Part shown: piece after piece, positions 35,630 to 48,450 of the stretch
Numbering within the stretch: position 1 is the stretch's first letter
How the letters are laid out: every line of letters starts with the position of its first letter
DNA from: Triticum aestivum
Lineage: Eukaryota; Streptophyta; Magnoliopsida; Poales; Poaceae
Length of the DNA: 64,000 nt
Direction: 5' to 3'
NCBI RefSeq assembly: GCF_018294505.1
Contig: NC_057807.1
Location: 167,069,582 to 167,133,581 of the forward strand
The notes under the pieces: generated by a model
The model's database searches: none
Told to the model about the DNA's origin: nothing
What the model saw: only the letters and a program-made list of their open reading frames with translations
Made by a program: the position numbers and the translations under genes

Positions 35630-36988
35630 ATGCCTGTTGTAACGCGTACTGGTACCTCTACCCAACAGCAAGAAGCCGGAGGTTCTGCTGAAGCAGGAGT
35701 CAGCCAGGACCAAGCCCAAGGACAGACTCCACCACCACCACCTCCTCCAAACATGGACATGGCTCAGCTTCTCCAAGCCTTCCGAGAGGAACGCCAAGCC
35801 AACACTGCAGCCCTCCAGATGATTGCTCAAGCTGTCAATCGCCAGCCGGCGGGACACGGCCATGGACGTTCCACGCTGGTGGAGTTCAAGAAGCATGCAC
35901 CACCCACCTTCATCGAGACTGTTGAACCCCTGGATGCAGACGACTGGGTCCGCACCATTGAGGAGCTGTTGGCACTAGTCGGATGCACTGAGGACCGTGA
36001 GAAGGTGGCGTATGCTGCCCACTGTCTCGGGGGAACTGCCAGAGCTTGGTGGGATGGATTCAAGGCTATGCATGCTGAGCAAAACATCACTTGGGATAAC
36101 TTCAAGACAGAATTCCGCAAGGCCCACATTCCTTCTGGAATCATGGCCATCAAGAAGCGTGAGTTCCGAGCCCTGAAGCAAGGTAGTAGCACTGTCAAGG
36201 AGTACATGCAGAAGTTCAGTGTTCTCTCAAGGTATGCCCCTGAGGATGTCAGCACTGATGCTGCCAAAAGGGAGCGCTTCATGGAAGGCCTTAACCAGAC
36301 TCTGCAGTACTCGCTTGTTGTGTGTGACTGCCCGACCTTTCCTGATCTGGTGAACAAGGCACTCATGCTTGAGGACAAACGATGTGCTTTGGATGACACT
36401 CGTAAGCGCAAGATGATCAGCAAGGGTAGCTCCAGCAACCAGAAGCCTCGCCCGTGGCAGCCAGCCCCGGTCAAGCCAACCTATCAGCAGCCAAGAGCTC
36501 CTGCACCCCGCACCAACTATCCACCTCAGCAGTATGCCAACCCCAGGCCAGCTTACAACAACCCCAATAACAATGCTGGCAAGAGCATCATCCCCAACCA
36601 AGTCACTTGCTTTGGATGTGGACAGCCGGGCCATTACTCCAAGAATTGCCCCAACAAGAAGCCCGACGCCCCACGCCCCAATGCGCAGAACCCAGGACAA
36701 GGCCGAGGAATGCCACCAAGGAACCAAGCTCCCCGCAACCTGCCCAACAATGGCAAGGGTCGTGTGAATCATGTCACTGCAGAAGAAGCCCAGGAAGACC
36801 CGGACGTCGTGCTGGGTACGTTCCTTGTCAATTCAGCACCTGCAACTGTCTTGTTTGATTCTGGAGCCACGCATTCATTTGTCACCCAAAAGTTTGCATT
36901 AAAAAGTGGCATGACCTCTACACCTCTGAAAAAACCCTATGGCGGTACAAACCCCCGGAGCGGAGATGAGAGCCAAGATAGGATGTAA
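35630..36988 (+). pseudogene. Element C Gag and protease start
   Basis: Gag starts at ATG 35630 after ACAGG. A glutamine/proline-rich N-terminus is followed by the retrotransposon gag domain (about residues 75-235, with WVRTIEELLALVGC, AWWDGFK and FRKAHIP blocks). Next comes a proline-rich basic linker and one CCHC zinc knuckle (CFGCGQPGHYSKNC, near residues 325-338), then the protease active site DSG (LFDSGATHSF, about 407-416). At the A-run 36929-36934 the frame shifts by one, so this frame ends in unrelated residues at 36988, while protease continues in the frame of 36939. An A-run one base too long explains this. Gag forms the particle and binds RNA. Confidence 0.9.
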
Positions 36989-39968
36989 AGGAGTCGGGAT
37001 TATCATTAATGGGGTAGACTTCCTAGCAGACCTTATCGTCTTAGGATCACAAGGCTTGGATGTGATCTTAGGAATGAATTGGCTCATCAAGCACCAAGGC
37101 TTGATAGATTGCGCCAACCGGACTGTCACTGTGACCAATGACCAAGGAGTCGAAGTTAAATTTGCCTCCAACCCCTCCTCTACTCAAGCCAACCAAGTCA
37201 ACTGTCTGACTGAAGTTGGATTGGAGCAAGTGCCGGTAGTATGCGAATACCCCGATGTTTTTCCTGATGAGCTACCGGGAATGCCTCCTGACCGAGACAT
37301 TGAGTTCGTCATCGAGCTCATACCCGGAGCGGGACCCATCTACAAGAAGCCTTATAGAATGGGATCGGAAGAGTTAGCAGAATTGAAGAAGCAACTGGAA
37401 GAGCAGTTGAGGAAGGGATTTATCCGCCCTAGTGCCTCCCCTTGGGGATCACCTGTTCTGTTTGTGGCAAAGAAGGACGGTACCATCCGCTTGTGCATTG
37501 ACTACCGCTCCCTCAATGAAGTTACAATCAAGAACAAGTACCCACTTCCCAAGATTGAAGATCTGTTTGATCAACTCAATGGGGCCAAGGTGTTCTCCAA
37601 GATCGACCTCAGATCTGGGTACTACCAGCTGAAAATCAGACCCCAAGATATTCCGAAGACGGCATTTGTAACCAGATATGGCCTGTATGAGTGCACGGTC
37701 ATGTCCTTTGGATTGACCAATGCCCCGGCTTACTTCATGTATCTCATGAATAAGGTCTTCATGGAATATTTGGACAAGTTTGTCGTTGTCTTCATTGATG
37801 ACATTCTTGTCTTCTCGAAGATGGAAGAAGAGCACGAGCAACACTTGAGGATGGTCCTAGACAAGCTTCGAGAGCACCAACTGTATGCCAAGTTCAGCAA
37901 GTGTGAATTTTGGCTGCGTGAAGTTGGATTCTTGGGTCATGTTTTAACTGAAGAAGGATTGTCAGTCGATCCCGCTAAGATTGAAGCCGTGACTGAATGG
38001 CAATCCCCAAGCAATGTGAAGGAAGTCAGAAGCTTCCTCGGACTCGCGGGATATTACCGCAAGTTCGTTGAAGGATTCTCAAGCATTGCCCGACCCATGA
38101 CTCAGCTCTTGAAGAAGGACAAGAAGTTTGAATGGACGCCGAAGTGCGAAGAAAGCTTCCAGGAGCTGAAGAAGAGACTGACCACCGCCCCAGTTCTGGC
38201 CACACCAGATATACACAAGGAGTTTGTGATATATTGTGATGCGTCAAGAACCGGACTGGGAGGTGTTCTGATGCAAGAAGGCAGAGTCGTAGCTTACCTT
38301 TCAAGGCAACTACGGCCTCATGAAGAGAACTATGCTACTCATGACCTTGAGCTAGCAGCAGTGGTTCATGCCCTGAAGACATGGCGACATTACCTCTTAG
38401 GGAAGCGATGTGAGATATACACGGATCACAAAAGTCTGAAGTATATTTTCACTCAAAGGGAATTGAACATGAGGCAAAGAAGATGGCTAGAGTTGATCAA
38501 AGATTATGACCTCAGTGTTCAATACCACCCTGGGAAGGCTAATGTGGTAGCAGATGCATTAAGTAGGAAGGCTTGTTCCTTGAATGCTATGCTTAAGGAC
38601 AAGCTACCCGCCTTGTATGAAGAACTTGAAAGCTTCGAGTTGGAACTGGTTGCACCAGGATTCTTGGCCAACCTCGAAGTTAGGCCTACCTTGATGGATG
38701 ATATTAAGGAAGCTCAGAAGGGACACGAAAGTATTGAAGGCATCAAGAGGAAGATCAAGGCAGGCAAGGCCCCAGGATTCTCAGAGGATGAGCAAGGAGT
38801 TGTGTGGTTTGGGAATCGCGTTTGCGTGCCCAACAAGGTTGAGCTCAAGAATCTGATCTTGCAAGAAGCTCATGACACCCCGTATTCTATCCATCCTGGA
38901 GGAACCAAGATGTATCAAGACCTGAAGGAAAGATTTTGGTGGCATGGGATGAAAAGGGAGATTGCCACCTATGTTGCAAAGTGTGATGTATGCCAAAGAG
39001 TCAAGGCTGAATATCAGCGACCTGCTGGATTGCTCCAACCACTCAAGGTTCCTGAGTGGAAATGGGATAAAGTCGGGATGGATTTCATCACTGGACTACC
39101 TAGGTCAAACAAGGGACATGACTCCATCTGGGTCATAGTCGATCATTTGACCAAGGTGGCCCATTTCATTCCGGTCAAAACAACTTACAAGGGGAACCAG
39201 TTAGCCAATCTCTACATCAACCGAATCGTGAGCCTTCATGGTGTTCCCAAGGAGATTGTGTCAGATCGAGGAACCCAGTTTACCTCAAGGTTCTGGAAGA
39301 AGTTCCAAGAGGCCATGGGGACCAAGTTGTCCTTCAGCACTGCTTTCCACCCACAGACCGGAGGTCAGACAGAACGAGTAAATCAGATACTCGAAGACAT
39401 GCTCCGAGCCTGTGTCTTAGCATATGGAGCTAAGTGGGAAGATTGCCTCGCTTTCGCCGAGTTCTCTTACAACAACAGTTATCAGTCAAGCCTTCAGATG
39501 GCACCATTTGAGGTGTTATACGGACGGAAATGCCGCACACCCCTCAATTGGTCAGAAACCGGAGAAGGACTTGTCTTTGGGCCCGATATCCTCCGCGAAG
39601 CCGAAGAGCAAGTCCAGCTTGTCAGAGAGCGTTTGAAGACTGCCAAGTCAAGACAAAAGAGCTACGCTGACTCACGTCGTCGAGACATGACCTTCCGGGT
39701 TGGAGACCATGTCTATCTCCGGGTCACACCTCTCAAGGGAACCCAGCGTTTCCATGTCAAGGGAAGCTTGCCCCAAGATACATCGGCCCCTTCAAGATCA
39801 CTGAATGACGAGGAGAAGTGGCTTACCAGTTGGAACTTCCACCTGAACTATCCGATGTGCACAACGTGTTCCACGTGTCACAACTCCGGGAGTGTCTCCA
39901 AGTTCCAGACAAGCCTGATCTATACAAGGACGTCAATCACCAAGCCATTGACCTTCAGCCTGATTTGA
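36939..39968 (+). pseudogene. Element C Pol: protease end, RT, RNase H, integrase
   Basis: Numbering from the first in-frame ATG at 36939. The protease C-terminus covers residues 1-60 (VILGMNWL at 42-49). RT spans about 105-345, with D223 and the catalytic FIDD at 285-288. RNase H spans 425-545, with D434, E471, D496 and D539. The integrase zinc motif is H645, H652, C682, C685, and the triad is D715, D776, E812. Together these copy the RNA and insert the cDNA. Near 39764 one base appears missing from an A-run and the frame moves; the last 65 residues of this frame are not real protein. Otherwise open for more than 940 codons. Confidence 0.93.
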
Positions 39969-40135
39969 CTTACCGTGAGAGGCCCATCTGCATTCTGGAT
40001 GAGGCTGAGCGACACACTCGAAGCCGCACCATCAAGTACTTCAAGGTCCAATGGAGCAACCACACTGAAGCAGAAGCAACTTGGGAGCGTGAAGACTACC
40101 TTAGATCCGAGTTTCCGTATCTCTTTAAAGCCTAG
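39765..40135 (+). pseudogene. Element C integrase C-terminus and chromodomain
   Basis: Continues Pol in another frame. A TGA at 39806-39808 breaks it, after which an open stretch from 39818 carries the conserved YQLELP and [10 protein letters not shown] segment and then a chromodomain-like module (KYFKVQWSNHTEAEATWE, about 40030-40085) ending at TAG 40133-40135. Chromodomains in chromoviral integrases are thought to guide insertion to marked chromatin. The aromatic residues in YFKVQW and ATWE are present. Confidence 0.88.
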
Positions 40136-40178
40136 TTTAGGAATCTCGGGGACGAGATTCTTGTAAGGGGGGTAGGTC
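40136..40178 (+). other. Element C polypurine tract and 3' end
   Basis: GTAAGGGGGGTAGG (about 40163-40176) lies directly before the 3' LTR, as expected of the polypurine tract. Confidence 0.85.
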
Positions 40179-43100
40179 TGTCACACCCTGCATTTTGTAA
40201 CATTTAACTTGCATTATTAAAGCATGAAAATTTGGACCAACAAAACCTTTTGCATTATTTGGCTTTTATTTGGAGTTGGTTTTCTCTCTGTGATTTCTTT
40301 TCAAGTGCTCTTTAAAGTCAACTACTCCACCTTCTGTACTTCATCTCCTTGCCCCAAAATTCTGCCCAATGACCATGCCATGTGTATAGTGCAATATAGA
40401 ATTTTCTTAAAAAAATAATTTGGCCAAAAAGTATTTTCTAAATTTAGTTTTCCAAAAACCCCTGAATTGAGGTTTGCACTGCAAGTACTTGATTTGGGTT
40501 ATGAAAAATATTTCAAAAAGTATATTTGAATCCTATTAGATGTAGGACTACCATAAACCACAAAAATATAATTTTAAAAGCTATTTTCCTATTTTATTTA
40601 AAAGCTTTTTCTTAAGGCCAGAAATGGTCTTTAATAGGGAAAAATTATTTTATTGTTTTAAAAATATTTGACAAAAATTAGGGAAACTCAGTGGACATAT
40701 ATTTTCCATATATAAGAGTTTCAACACATGGTCATGTTCAAAATATTGGTCAAATCCTTCAAAAACCCTTTCTGGATATTTCAAGCTTTTGAAATATTTA
40801 CAAAGGAAATATTCTCCAAAACTTCCAAGAAAATTCTATCATGTCACATATGACATACTTGATGATCTTGACAAGTATCATGTCAGGGAGAATAGTATAA
40901 CCCCATGAAATCCCCTCAAAACCATTTCTGTCCATTTTGAAGTTTGAGCAAGTTTACATTGCCAAACATGTCCAAATGTTCTCAAACTTGGTGCACATGC
41001 TCCAATGGTCGAATAATGCATCTAGACCAAATGGCACAGGTTGGAGAAAAAGATATCTTGATCAAAGTGCCTCAAAACCCTCTCTGACCAGAAACAAATT
41101 TGAACTACTTTGTACTACCAACTTTCTCTCCATGACCCCAACTTTTGTGAGCCTGATCAGATGACTAAATGAGGCCACCACACCAAGTGGTGCATCAAGG
41201 AGAAGTGATCTACTCAACTGGATCTACACAAGTCCATTCCTGCCAATTTTTAGGGTTTGCAAAAGTTGCATTGGCAACTTTGTCCAAATAAGCTCAAAAT
41301 GGGTGGAAGGCCCTAATTATATGTGGCATCACACCCTGTGGAGTCTCATGGCCAGTGGAAGTCATTAACTTGCCCAAAACATCATCAAACACCTTCTGGC
41401 AGAATGTTGGAATGCAAATTCCAGCCCCTTCCACTAATCTCCTTGAGCCCATCTTTTTACCACAACCCCTCCTCGTTCCCCTCTATCACTTGGATGCTTT
41501 TATGCTCGAGGAAGCAATGATGAGGGAGGGGGAAACCCCATTTGTCTTCTCTGGACAGCAGCTTCTCCCCTCTCTCTCAGCCTCCTTCTCTCCCCTCAGC
41601 TCTCCAGAGCATCCAAGGCCCGCTACAGCTTTTGCCCACGCCCCATGCAGCCTCCAGACACAAGTGGACGCGCGCGGACGCGGGAAAACCGCGGATGCCG
41701 GCCAAAGTCGCGCTCTGGAGCGCCCGGCAGGACACCCGACCGTTGACGCCGTGTCTCCCGACCACCTCGAGCTTCCCCCGCGCGCCAGTCGATGCCCCTC
41801 GACGTTCGCTCCACGCCAGCAGGCCACCCACTTGCTCCCGCGCCCTCCTCTCTCTCCTGCAGCTCGCGCCAGAGCGCCGCCCCGCTCGGCCAATGCCCGC
41901 GCCACTCCTGTGGTCCGCGTGCAGCTCGCCCCGCTCCTCCTCTCTCTCCCCGGCACCCTACACCACTCCCACGAACACCCCCGAGCCCTTCATTCCCTCT
42001 CTAACGGCCACCCGAGCCGATCCCGCGGGCACCATAGGCAACGCGTACGGTGGACCTCGGCCAGCCTATATAAGGCGACCCCGAGCCCCTCCTTCACTCC
42101 CTGTCGCTTCCCCACACTCCTAATCCACCTCCCATACCACCCATTCATCTCCAGAGCCGCCCGAGCTCGAGATCGAGCTCGAGCTCCGCCGCCTCGGCTC
42201 GTCGGCGTTCGCGCGGTACAGGCCTCCTCCACCCCCGTTTTCTCTCGATCTAGAACCGCGCGGCCACGTTGACCCTTTCCCCTCTCTTTCCCACTTTTTT
42301 TGCAGCCGGGAACGGCCGGATCCATCGATGCCCGAAGCACCTTCGCCGCGTGACCTCGTCGCCGGCGAACCAGGCTGCTCCGGCGACCGTCTCCACCACC
42401 ACCCGAACGGCGACACCTCCCCGAGTCCAATGGTACCACCCGCGCACCTCCTCGTGCTCTGTATCGCCGCCGGCAAGCTCGTCGTTGCCTCTGGACGGAG
42501 GTAGACGACGACGGCCGTGGGGCCAGCCCGTCAGCCTCACGCCCTGACGGGTGGGATCCACCCGTCAGGTTTAAACGCGCACGCGCGCGCGCATCGGTTC
42601 GCCCGTCGACTGAAGGCGTACTTCGCCTTTACGCCTTCGACGTGGCGGCCCCGCGCGGGCTGGTTTCCTCCCTGGGCCTGCTGCCCGTGGCCTCTCTGGC
42701 CCAGTAGCACAGTGCCGTTTCTCTTTTTCTTTTTCTTCCTGTTTTGCAAAAATTCCACAGGGCAAAATTTTTATCCAAATGAAATATTTCCAACTCCTAA
42801 AATCTCAGAATAATCCCACATATTTATTGATGTAACTTTCATGCACATCCATTACACCTTTCTGCTCTGTTCAAATTTAAATTCAAATTTGAACAATAAA
42901 ACCTCTGTTTGAAAATTCACAACTCTGTTTCCCTAGCCCCAAATCCAAAACCAAGAATTTTCCCGTTCCTAATTTTCCTCCTAGTATTTTACAAAAATAA
43001 GTTGACATTTTTCTGAGCACTTTGACTTTTCTGTTTTTATTATTGTCTTATTTTCCCGTTATTTTCTTGCAACGTTAGATCCCGTATTTGACGAGGTAGC

Positions 43101-44671
43101 TGAAGAAGAAGGAGGAGAATGGCCTGAAGACTTTGAAGACCAAGCCAACCAAGGCAAGCAGCCCTTTGACCATGTCTATGGAACCCTTTTTATGCATGTC
43201 ATATATAGCTCTTTATTATTGTTGCATCGGAATCATGATGAGATGGTGAACCACATGGGTTGGTTGCCTCTGTTACTTCCTCGTTGATACTTGCATTGTG
43301 CATGGCCCTACCTTTTTATGAGGGTTATGCCGGTGGGAGTAGATAGGATGCTAAAGTAGTTGCTACGCAAAAAGGGACGGGTTTATGCATGGTGAAGGAG
43401 ACAAAGCTTTTTCAAAAGACTTTTTGAAAACCTCATCGGGTGCCACTTATGCCCGAGGGAGATGATGAGATGGGTAACCACTTGATGACGAAGTGGTGTA
43501 CCGAGGCAAGTGTGTGTGTTGATTTCGAAAACGGATTAGATTTAAGATTTGATGACTGTCCCAACCTTACATGCGCAACCACTCTACCCTTATATGGGAA
43601 AGGGCATTATTGAGTACCTAGACCGATACTAGCTTGGGGCCTGCATTACTAGTGACGGGAGAGTTGTTGGTGCGCTCTCTCGGGACGGGGTCGTGCCAGG
43701 TAGGGCGGCCATGACCATTTTTATGGGGCACCGGACACACCGTTGGTACCCCGTGCCAGTGGTGTGATAAATATGGGAGCAAGGCTCCACGAAAATGTTA
43801 TGTGAAATGTTGGGCACGGGGGCTACTGCCAATCGAGTGGACTCCATGTTAGTGTCATCTAGGGAAAGGTAGTGATCGGGTGCTTACCCCGGGTACTTGA
43901 GGTATCGCGGGTCGTGGATGACACGGAAGTTCCCGGGATCTTGTGGGTACAGTGTGCAACCTCTGCAGAGTGTAAAACTATTCGAATAGCCGTGTCCACG
44001 GTCAAGGATGGTTGGGCGGTGCTGCTTAAACTATGTCCAGAGTTTTGCAACCATGCGTGTGGGCTGATAAAACTACTTGGGTCGAGTCAAAGGACTTGAA
44101 ATGATTGAGTTGGGTTGTGCCCACTCTATTTATGTTGATATCTGTAACCCGTCCTCATGGTTACTTGAATTCTCTTGATGCATGCCTTACAAAGTTGTTG
44201 AACATGTCATTGCACTCAAAACTAGCTTTCTGCAAAATTTACCTATATCAAGCATTGTTGTATCTTGAACCAAAACATGGGTTGCTTGCGAGTACATTCA
44301 AAGTACTCATTGGCTTGCCACTGGTTATTTAGTTGACCAGGAATGGAAGAACTGGAGTTCAAAGAAGAGTTCTTTGGAGACGAACATGCGAACTAGGACG
44401 TTCCCTAGTCAGAATGCCTGTAGGGTTAAGGCAGATGGCATGGGTTCTACTTATCGACGAAGATTTCCGCTACTTGTGTTTCATTTGATGTTCAGCACTT
44501 AAGGCTTTATCAATGTAAGACTTGACCATAATGGTCAAAATTTGTGTAAGACGGTATGTATGGATGTAAGACTCTTGTTATTCTGCTTCTGTGTGTTCAG
44601 TGAGCATTGATCTCTGGGATCACTGTACACGTGCATTCGGTGATCTCGACTCGTGAGTCGGGGTCCCCACA
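40179..44671 (+). repeat. Element C 3' LTR (4493 bp)
   Basis: Same ends as the 5' LTR. TATA box at 42067-42074. Its GC-rich block reads open for 305 codons (41355-42272) whereas the same block in the 5' LTR is broken, arguing against a real gene. It lacks the 30-bp duplication of the 5' LTR. Confidence 0.95.
42067..42074 (+). promoter_or_regulatory. TATA box of C 3' LTR
   Basis: TATATAAG, same position as in the 5' LTR; could read out into flanking D sequence. Confidence 0.6.
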
Positions 44672-44676
44672 AAAGA
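44672..44676. repeat. Target site duplication of element C, right (AAAGA)
   Basis: Identical to 29860-29864. Confidence 0.95.
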
Positions 44677-46106
44677 TCACCGGAATCGGATGCACGGTTT
44701 GCAAATAGCAAGCAAAACAAGAATGACACAAAGCTGCGGTTAACATCATGATTGCACTTAGAATACATCAAGAAACTATGCTACAGCACCCCAACATAAC
44801 AAAAAAGCATATGACAGTGATCTATAGGAGATGCTTGACAAAAGAGGAACACTGAGCTACGGCTAAATCACATCATAATAGGTTCAAACAAACATGGAAA
44901 AAGAGCAAAAGATAACAGCAGGGACATGGCATAAACAGTATCAGGTAGCAATGTTAGAAGCAAGCAATCAACATGCTACAGGAACATATCTTAGAAACTT
45001 AAGGCATGAAATGATAGTACTAAATGCATAAAACAAAAGTCCTTTACTGACCATGAGCCAAAAAGGATCAGAAGATATGATTGCACCCATGTAAACATAG
45101 CAAGTTTTGTTAACAGAATCAGGAAACAGAGCATGACATTAACAGCATTATGAAGGCATCTTCGCGAGCTAGATTCACTCACCACAAGTCATTGCATGAC
45201 AAGATAAGCATAACACCAGCAAGAAGACATGTTTATAAAACTAATAATGGCAATAACAAGTTCATAGCATGCAAGGACCAACTACAACAACCTTGGCAAA
45301 ATTGAATAACATGTAAACAATCTGCCATGAAACAATTTATAGCAAAAGTAGAGCAAGAAACTGACATTCTAGACTACTCCATAATTGCAAAGAGGGGCAT
45401 GAATGGATAGAGAATGACCATATGTTCAAAACATCCTTACTGAAGTATCTCAAAATAAGCATGGATCTCTCTGTAGCATCAAGTTTACATGGCATAAAAA
45501 TAACAGCAGAACAGGGACTGAAATCAGCAACATCACGAAGCCTAGTTTGCATGCTTGTGCTAGTCACCACAGAGATAACAAAAATACATGGCATACACCC
45601 CTGTAAAGATGGCATGGCATAGTTCAAAACACATGTAGGGCTCAAGTTAATAAGATGCACACACCAATCATGGCAAAAATGACAAAAGTGCATGTTCTGA
45701 TAAGAATCTAAAACTAACATCACATAGCCCTCTTCCAACAGCATTTCGTGCATCAAGATGACCTCAAATGAACACGATGCCATGAGATAAAATTATGTAC
45801 TCGTCGAGGCGAACAATTCGGTATGCTACACGCCCAAAACGGTGCAACAGGTGCAAAGTTATGACACGATGAATATGGCATGAAATTATGCAGACTTAGC
45901 GAAAATACGAAGTCAACCTAGGGTTCTTCTCGAGATCCGATCTGGCACGCGAACCGAGGCGAGGCCGGGGCTTGCCGGAGTTGCTGGAGAAGGCCAGAGA
46001 TGGGCCGGCGAGGGACCGGGGCGGCAGATCCGCACCGGAGGCGGCGGCGGACGCAGAGGCGGGGCCGGGCGGCGCCGACGGCGACCAGGACGACGACGGG
46101 CGCGGC

Positions 46107-46484
46107 NNNNNNNNNNNNNNNNNNNNNNNNNNNNNNNNNNNNNNNNNNNNNNNNNNNNNNNNNNNNNNNNNNNNNNNNNNNNNNNNNNNNNNNNNNNNNN
46201 NNNNNNNNNNNNNNNNNNNNNNNNNNNNNNNNNNNNNNNNNNNNNNNNNNNNNNNNNNNNNNNNNNNNNNNNNNNNNNNNNNNNNNNNNNNNNNNNNNNN
46301 NNNNNNNNNNNNNNNNNNNNNNNNNNNNNNNNNNNNNNNNNNNNNNNNNNNNNNNNNNNNNNNNNNNNNNNNNNNNNNNNNNNNNNNNNNNNNNNNNNNN
46401 NNNNNNNNNNNNNNNNNNNNNNNNNNNNNNNNNNNNNNNNNNNNNNNNNNNNNNNNNNNNNNNNNNNNNNNNNNNNNNNNNNNN
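46107..46484. other. Assembly gap (378 N)
   Basis: Run of N inside a GC-rich part of D's LTR. Reading frames spanning it are artefacts. Confidence 1.
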
Positions 46485-46570
46485 GGACGCGTCCGGCCCG
46501 ATCCGGACGTGTCCGGTGGCGCGAGGGGAGCGGTAGCTAGGGTTTGCCTGAAAATTCGGGGATGGGCACA

Positions 46571-46578
46571 TATTTATA
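46571..46578 (-). promoter_or_regulatory. TATA box of D 3' LTR
   Basis: TATAAATA on the minus strand, about 540 bp from the LTR edge at 47115 and just upstream (in element sense) of the GC-rich block. Confidence 0.6.
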
Positions 46579-47151
46579 GGTAGAGGGAGCTAGGAGACTC
46601 CAAATGGGGTGTAGTTTTCGACCACATGATCGTGATCCGACGACGAAGATCATGGAAGTGACTTAGGTGGGTTTTGGGGGGTGTTTTGAAGGGGTGTTGG
46701 GCTGCAACCCAAAAGAGGCCTTTGCGGTTACCCGGTTAACCGTTGGAGTATCAAATGACCTCCAAATGGCACGAAACTTGACAGGTGGTCTACCGGTGGT
46801 GTACCAAGGCCACTTGGCAAGCCTCGGTCCATTCCGAGAATGTTTAACACCTGCTCACAAAAAGAGACAAGAGGTGTGCGCCGGTGCATGTGGGAGTGCC
46901 GGATTGCAAAATGGACAACGGGGAAAATGCTCGGATGCATGAGACGAACACGTATGCAAATGAGACGCACATGATGACATGATATGAAATGCATGACATG
47001 AACAAAGTGCAAAACAAAAGACAAAACCCAACCACGGAGGGAATATCATAACACATAGCCGAAAATGGCAAGAGTTGGAGTTACAAAGATGGAAAGTTAC
47101 ATCCGGGGTGTTACAACACTCCACCACTATAAGAGGATCTCGTCCAGAGAT

Positions 47152-47541
47152 CTAGGAGTAAAAGAACTCTGGATATTCGGAACGGAGGTGATCCTCGCGC
47201 TCCCAGGTGGCTTCTCGGTCGAAATGGTGTGACCACTTCACTTTCAGGAATTTGATTGACTTTTTGTGAGTCTTGCGCTCGGTTTCTTCAAGAATAGCAA
47301 CGGGGTGCTCATGATAAGAGAGATCTTCTTGGAGGTCAATTTCTTCAAAGTTGATAGTGCGCTCAGGAGTCTTGAAGCACTTGCGAAGCTGTGACATGTG
47401 AAACACATCGTGCACATTTGCAAAATTGGATGGAAGCTCAAGTTGATAGGGGAGATCGCTTCTTTTGCCAATGATCTTGAAAGGACCCACGTATCTAGGG
47501 GCAAGCTTCCCTTTGATACCGAAGCAACGAGTGCCTTTCAT
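47152..47541 (-). pseudogene. Element D integrase C-terminus and chromodomain
   Basis: Last part of D Pol in the same frame as upstream. It contains LAPRYVGPFKI, YQLELP and HDVFHMSQL and then a chromodomain-like segment (IKFLKVKWSHHFDREATWE). Natural stop at 47152-47154, 36 bp before the LTR. Separated from integrase by TGA at 47542-47544. Confidence 0.88.
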
Positions 47542-48450
47542 TCAAGAGACGCGGAGGTAGACATGGTATCTGATTTCAAAAGCCACATCATGATGCTTGT
47601 CATCATAATAGCTCTTCTGGCGCGATTGCACGGCTTTGAGATTCTCACGAATGACTTTGCACATTTCTTCGGCTTCTGTGATCAAGTCATTGCCAAGAAG
47701 TTGGCGTTCACCTGTCTCGGACCAATTGAGAGGAGTACGACACTTTCTGCCATAGAGAATTTCGAATGGGGCCTTGCCCGAACTCGCTTGGAAGCTGTTG
47801 TTATAGGAGAACTCGGCATATGGAAGACAATCTTCCCACTTCATGCCAAAGGAGATGACACAAGCCCTGAGGATGTCTTCGAGGATTTGATTGACTCGCT
47901 CGACTTGGCCACTTGTTTGAGGATGGAAAGCTGTGCTGAAACGAATGTTGGTGCCCATGGCCTTCTGAAAGGAGTCCCAGAACTTAGAAGTGAAGATGCT
48001 TCCGCGGTCTGAAGAGATCAATTGTGGAATGCCGTGCAAGGAGACAATCCTGGAGGTGTATAACTCTGCCAGCTGAGCTGCTGTGATAGATTCTTTGATA
48101 GGAAGAAAATGAGCCACTTTAGTAAGCTTGCCAATGACAACGAAGATAGCATCATTTCCACGCTTGGACTTAGGAAATCCAGTCACGAAGTCCATCTTGA
48201 TATGATCAAACTTCCATTCCGTAATAGCAAGAGGTTGGAGGAGACCAGCTGGTCGTTGGTGTTCTGCTTTCACCCTTCTGCAGACATCACATTCATTCAC
48301 GAATTGAGCAATTTCTCGCTTCATTCGAGTCCACCAATACGACTGCTTGAGGTCATGGTACATCTTCGTACTTCCAGGATGAATGGATAGGAGGGAATTG
48401 TGTGCCTCATTCATGATGACTTTTCTCAGATCACCTTTAGGAACCACAAT
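47542..48450 (-). pseudogene. Element D integrase
   Basis: Open for 301 codons from the first ATG at 48447. The zinc motif is HN......H and CDVC; the catalytic triad is seen in the contexts KMDFVTG, SSDRGS and GQVERVNQ. One oddity: IGKLTKVAHF, where family members usually have VDRLTKVAHF. Ends at TGA 47542-47544 with Pol residues continuing in frame. Confidence 0.9.

Larger units (their letters stand above)
29865..44671 (+). mobile_element. Element C: complete Gypsy chromovirus (Tekay/Del-like)
   Basis: 14,807 bp with two full LTRs of 4493 bp each, a primer site, pre-gag ORF, gag, pol with chromodomain, polypurine tract and a perfect 5-bp target duplication. It lies in D's 3' LTR and is the innermost, so youngest, insertion on this side. 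LTRs differ by a few percent by eye. Gag-pol has two one-base frameshifts and one stop. Confidence 0.95.
44677..47115 (-). repeat. Element D 3' LTR, proximal part
   Basis: Continues D's LTR after C and ends GGTGTTACA (plus strand), the inverted match of its start TGTAACACC. The part 44677-45900 is A-rich on the plus strand with only short open frames. 45950-46540 is GC-rich and holds the assembly gap. Confidence 0.85.

Noticed and set aside
41355..42272. 305-codon ORF in the C 3' LTR
   Set aside because: The equivalent block in the 5' LTR (31040-31954) is broken into shorter frames; no domain seen; composition effect.
45918..46583. ORFs of 178-217 codons across the gap
   Set aside because: Most of their length is N; no evidence they are coding.
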